Positions 7,401 through 9,394 of a DNA stretch of 9,394 nucleotides are shown here, piece by piece. The notes below the pieces were generated by a model. It searched no databases, was not told the DNA's origin, and was given only the letters and a program-made list of their open reading frames with translations. Position numbers and translations under genes: made by a program. How positions within the stretch are numbered: the first letter of the stretch is position 1; every line of letters starts with the position of its first letter. The stretch lies in NCBI GenBank assembly GCA_020026285.1, contig JAHHQS010000148.1, positions 1-9,394 of the forward strand. Reading direction: 5' to 3'. Origin of the DNA: Parabacteroides sp. (GTDB lineage Bacteria; Bacteroidota; Bacteroidia; Bacteroidales; Tannerellaceae).

Positions 7401-8264
7401 GAAAAACCGAAAACAATCAGTAGCTGGCTGGAATATATTTATATAATTAAGCTGAACGAAATGCGGGATGTAAAGAGATATAAGCTTGTGCAGATATGGG
7501 AAGAAGCTGAAAAAACTCTTTTGACTGAACAAAAAGAAATTTTCACATCAAATGAGAAGAAGTTGGCAAAAGAAAGAGCTTTTGGCGACTATATCCTATG
7601 GAAAAAAATCAATGATAAATATGGAAGAATCGATTCAATTAAACCAATTGAAATTACAAAAACAGAAGGTGACAATATTGCAGATGATATTGCCGAAAAG
7701 ATACAAGAAAAGGATTATATGGCTTCGCGGATCAGAAAAAAGATTTTAGATCAATCTACAGAAGTTCATGTCACAATCAATTATAAGGATAACCAGACAA
7801 TCAAAAACCTCGTTAAAACATATGTGGAGGGGAATCTGGGGATTTTTGCAGAATGCTGGAAGGAAAAATATTCAAAAAAATATTACAGCAATGATAACGA
7901 AACTCTGTATAAATTACAGGATGATAATAACAACTGGGCTGAAGTAGATTGTGTAAAGTTAGGAGATTTCGAAATCAAGAAAGACAACCTTCCGAAATTA
8001 CCCCCGGAGGACTCCTACTGGAATAAAATGAAACAAACTGGTAATTATTATAATAATTTTATTTTATTCAATTGGTGGGCATACTACAATAAGATTATTT
8101 CAGCTGATGACTATAAGACAGTGGTTAACATGATTGATTTATATAACAACGTTCCTTATACTATGGAGTTGCTGCGTGAGAAGTTGCCGGCTGAAGAAGT
8201 GAAACCTTTCTGGGAAACATACGAAAAATTGAGTGATGTTTTACATCATAGAGAGGTGGATTGA
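4401..8264 (+). CDS. Double DUF262 (GmrS/ParB-like) protein, putative NTP-dependent defence component
   Basis: A 1287-residue protein. GTG 4398 directly precedes ATG 4401 in frame; ATG is preferred, with AGAGGTGG upstream inside the end of the previous gene. Two DUF262 modules are visible. The first has IPLMQRNYKW (residues 24-33) and DGQQR (81-85). The second has VPTIQRDY (443-450), DGQQR (603-607) and the family's later DLNSKNVPLTPYENYKA-type segment near 731-748. DUF262 has a ParB/sulfiredoxin-like fold; in GmrSD, SspE and related anti-phage proteins the DGQQR motif serves NTP binding or hydrolysis. Known relatives often carry a C-terminal DUF1524 HNH nuclease; I see no such motif in the last 500 residues, which are charged, helical and unassigned. 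The second module has about 155 residues between its two motifs, against about 50 in the first, indicating an insertion. No membrane segments. Coupled to both neighbours. Confidence 0.85.
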   Translation: MQTSSEFITLRELVGKLKERTVVIPLMQRNYKWAVHCNNTSETSAEKLLRDIINAKENGKNDYTIGMTTFYVKDGKVEIIDGQQRLITLSLLMKALGKYDEFIQLSFERDEENNKERENYLKGGQNTSGGVDVQHMQATCKLFCDMLEETKSKDTEGLYLWILENVKILCRYTENEPLQEFLNLNEKKTPFSSTDYDRAYQLKYQGEKQKITPAMIIREHNAIEKYLYSNNTIFTLVKKRYPESANRMDLVFEKIKSNMEKLSDYYEKIDALNDDDRDKKYRRCYLYLEYCHRVLRSISQEIEERNKSSLNVNVYNSVMMLYKMDPGFKFFDLLDIDKPFEQNVQEQFNLLAETYGKNPSKNAFMQSQLLDKMDEKEELAVSNYVYKEAEQYLIPENLKLFENKVKQVEQLIEKGKNYSDLIKGGKKSFYDILNISEIKQIIVPTIQRDYTFGSNKEKVEGLFLDISRNCISGSIKGLKDSDFEDDSIPSFVFKSLKKGKIWDKVGVYTDNIKQAPKYKLEACCRPFGIKVEKYVKNGWKPGNPEKETLNNVLKEWSNKLNIFDEQDFEKIKKGKYRINSGEEKFLFSVILGCLEDGNFYLYDGQQRMVTLVYLCAFLINKYYSSLKQNYETPRYINLLRKFKFEGRKEANDLLLRLLDVGKPIDDLDAELVPYIIDHSTFSIVNMIKTYDEYKNGYGKKIMSFDLDYLMKNVVFEFAVVKEASVADQMYMDLNSKNVPLTPYENYKAELVYILSTRFSEKFNSDWKYQLDNNFLNCCYEQGGEWDKTKADKAEQLEIQLIHWCFKMACMEYGISIGEIDDPQKRLCWLEEDHADEVLEIVGGILKKTHLDASESGLFELLKNINLKEKILGPLVQNRANGLNKADEFNKGELNLWFRLRELKNTASNEYKFETMNDSQLKIYNWNIDDVKSKINYWISLAEKKSSNAEKESDMICFLLPKLHCLWQYGYLQVDVLEIADEFNEEELKEYLDFFSEKYLEEKPKTISSWLEYIYIIKLNEMRDVKRYKLVQIWEEAEKTLLTEQKEIFTSNEKKLAKERAFGDYILWKKINDKYGRIDSIKPIEITKTEGDNIADDIAEKIQEKDYMASRIRKKILDQSTEVHVTINYKDNQTIKNLVKTYVEGNLGIFAECWKEKYSKKYYSNDNETLYKLQDDNNNWAEVDCVKLGDFEIKKDNLPKLPPEDSYWNKMKQTGNYYNNFILFNWWAYYNKIISADDYKTVVNMIDLYNNVPYTMELLREKLPAEEVKPFWETYEKLSDVLHHREVD

Positions 8265-8268
8265 AAGG

Positions 8269-9394
8269 ATGAGATCTTTAAGTGACATTCTTGACAAATA
8301 TAAAAAAGAAGAATTAGAAAAATTAGAAGAATTGTTAGAAGGAAAGATTGTTTATCAAGATGAAATTCCATCTTGTGAGGAGGAAATCAACAATAGCAAT
8401 AAAAAACAGTTCATGAGGTATTTGCAAGGGCTGGCAGCACCAGAAGAAAATGGTGAGTTCCAGTTTGGATCGCTGTGGCCGAAGTATTTTTGTGATGAGA
8501 ATAAGCAAATACAAATTGAAGATGAGGATATAGATGCATTGATCGAACTGAGATTAATGGTATCTCCTGAAAGTAACTATTTAGAAAAACTCAATAAGCT
8601 GATGTTTCGCATATATTTTGAAAAAGAAAAAGATGAACTAAGCGGGCTGGTACAAGAAATATGTGAAGATAATTGGGCACAGGAATTTATAAAAGAAAAA
8701 TACAGTGGAGATGAATATAAACAACGGTCGTTGATATTTAAGCAAGATGATTCTGAAGATTACAAGAAGGAATTTGGCAGCGCTAAGTTCAATGAAGAGA
8801 TGGAGTCAACCAGCAAAGAGAATAGCCAAACACAGCAGACATCCCAAGAAAATTGGATCTTGGAGAACTTTGGAGGGAATATTATGACAACGCGACCGGG
8901 GTGGTCTGTACAAGAAAAACAAGTGGTATGCAAGGATTTTAGTTTTGAATGGAACAGAGGTTTTTCGCTGCAACAAAAACAAAAAAATGTGATAAGTTTA
9001 CATTCGGCGATAGAGAAGCAAACGCAAGAGAAGGCCTTGGAAGTATCTTCAAAAGGATTTGTGGATTTAGGCAAGAACATCAGTGCTTTTTCACTTAAAT
9101 ATCATGGCACATTTCTGGAAAATGTATTTCAAAGCTCAAAGGAGTTTGAACAGGGCGGCCCATACCGGGATCTGATGAATGTATCCCCGAAAGAAGCAAA
9201 ACAAGATGAAAGAATCAGGAATTCGGGTAGGATTGTTTCTTTTTGTTTAGAAGGTGACCAGTGGCCAACCGAACCAAAAACTCTGTTTTACGATTATATT
9301 TACATACAGGCTCTGATTCAAAATTATGGAAAAAATTTAGATTTAAAAGATTATGAATGGTTTACAGACATTGAATTTAATCCTAAAAAATCTA
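8269..9394 (+). CDS. NADAR (DarT1-associated type) protein with an N-terminal extension, partial at window end
   Basis: ATG 8269 begins four bases after the DUF262 stop, with AGAGGTGG (8252-8259) upstream; 375 codons are visible and the frame is open at the edge. Residues 1-205 are acidic and helical, with an early coiled-coil-like EELEKLEELLE stretch, and are unassigned. From residue 206 the sequence matches my recollection of the DarT1-associated NADAR family: FSFEWNRGFSLQQKQKN (224-240), SLH (243-245), LEVSSKG (257-263), FQSSKEFEQGGPY (287-299), WPTEPKTLFYDY (332-343) and FTDIEFNPKKS (365-375). Only a short C-terminal piece should be missing. NADAR enzymes of this class remove ADP-ribose from guanine in DNA and act as antitoxins to DarT1. 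No DarT1 is visible here, so the partner is downstream or replaced by the upstream genes. The fusion to a 205-residue extension is unusual in my knowledge of the family. Confidence 0.8.
   Translation, partial: MRSLSDILDKYKKEELEKLEELLEGKIVYQDEIPSCEEEINNSNKKQFMRYLQGLAAPEENGEFQFGSLWPKYFCDENKQIQIEDEDIDALIELRLMVSPESNYLEKLNKLMFRIYFEKEKDELSGLVQEICEDNWAQEFIKEKYSGDEYKQRSLIFKQDDSEDYKKEFGSAKFNEEMESTSKENSQTQQTSQENWILENFGGNIMTTRPGWSVQEKQVVCKDFSFEWNRGFSLQQKQKNVISLHSAIEKQTQEKALEVSSKGFVDLGKNISAFSLKYHGTFLENVFQSSKEFEQGGPYRDLMNVSPKEAKQDERIRNSGRIVSFCLEGDQWPTEPKTLFYDYIYIQALIQNYGKNLDLKDYEWFTDIEFNPKKS
8872..8886 (+). promoter_or_regulatory. Internal ribosome binding site and start for a free NADAR domain
   Basis: GGAGGG (8872-8877) is followed after six bases by ATG (8884-8886), in frame with the gene starting at 8269 (codon 206). 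The ATG gives MTTRPGW, which fits the usual beginning of stand-alone DarT1-type NADAR proteins, and coincides with the domain boundary. This suggests that both a long form and a free NADAR form are translated. The motif also encodes part of the long protein (FGGN), so chance cannot be excluded. Confidence 0.5.

Noticed and set aside
7552..7749. 65-codon plus-strand frame inside the double DUF262 gene
   Set aside because: It is an alternative frame of a continuous large coding sequence, with Lys/Ile/Gln-rich content and no family resemblance.
6700..8264. Possible DUF1524 HNH nuclease in the C-terminal part of the DUF262 protein
   Set aside because: I looked for an aspartate/histidine-containing HxxP-like motif with downstream Asn residues and could not find one; isolated HH and N-rich stretches do not fit.
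8760..9080. 106-codon open frame on the minus strand inside the NADAR gene
   Set aside because: It overlaps a clearly recognised plus-strand domain, is Cys/Phe/Ser-rich as antisense frames of AT-rich genes usually are, and no supporting ribosome binding site was identified.

Overview
The window looks like accessory DNA from a low-GC Firmicute, most likely a gut-type clostridium (Lachnospiraceae or Oscillospiraceae-like). The basis is AT-rich coding sequence, strong AGGAGG-type ribosome binding sites and family resemblance of the proteins; the genus cannot be read from the sequence. No rRNA, tRNA, CRISPR array, insertion sequence, integrase or transposase is visible.

Layout. (1) Positions 1-39 hold the first 13 codons of a divergent minus-strand gene. 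Its ribosome binding site overlaps one arm of a nested 57-bp imperfect palindrome (40-96). (2) Positions 238-1640 hold a two-gene plus-strand unit: a small P-loop NTPase (Walker A and B visible) and a DUF4869-like protein. (3) Positions 1798-2361 hold a markedly more GC-rich stand-alone gene of unknown function carrying a GQxSDGWGEGFEQ motif, flanked by intergenic DNA with several short palindromes. (4) From 2549 to the end runs a tightly packed plus-strand operon of at least three genes: a 620-residue protein I cannot assign, a 1287-residue protein with two DUF262 (GmrS/ParB-like) domains, and a protein whose C-terminal half is a NADAR domain of the type paired with DarT1, cut by the window end. 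Junctions are an 11-nt overlap and a 4-nt gap.

How the genes may work together. DUF262 domains are NTP-using modules found in anti-phage proteins such as GmrSD, SspE and BrxU. DarT1-linked NADAR domains remove ADP-ribose from guanine in DNA. Their combination in one translationally coupled operon, together with a large orphan protein, is the most interesting content here and suggests an anti-phage or toxin-antitoxin-like system built around DNA ADP-ribosylation. No DarT-type ADP-ribosyltransferase and no HNH nuclease motif is visible in the window, so the effector is either the unassigned 620-residue protein or is encoded downstream of 9394. The NADAR gene also has a strong internal ribosome binding site and ATG exactly at the domain boundary, suggesting that a free NADAR protein is made as well as the fused form.
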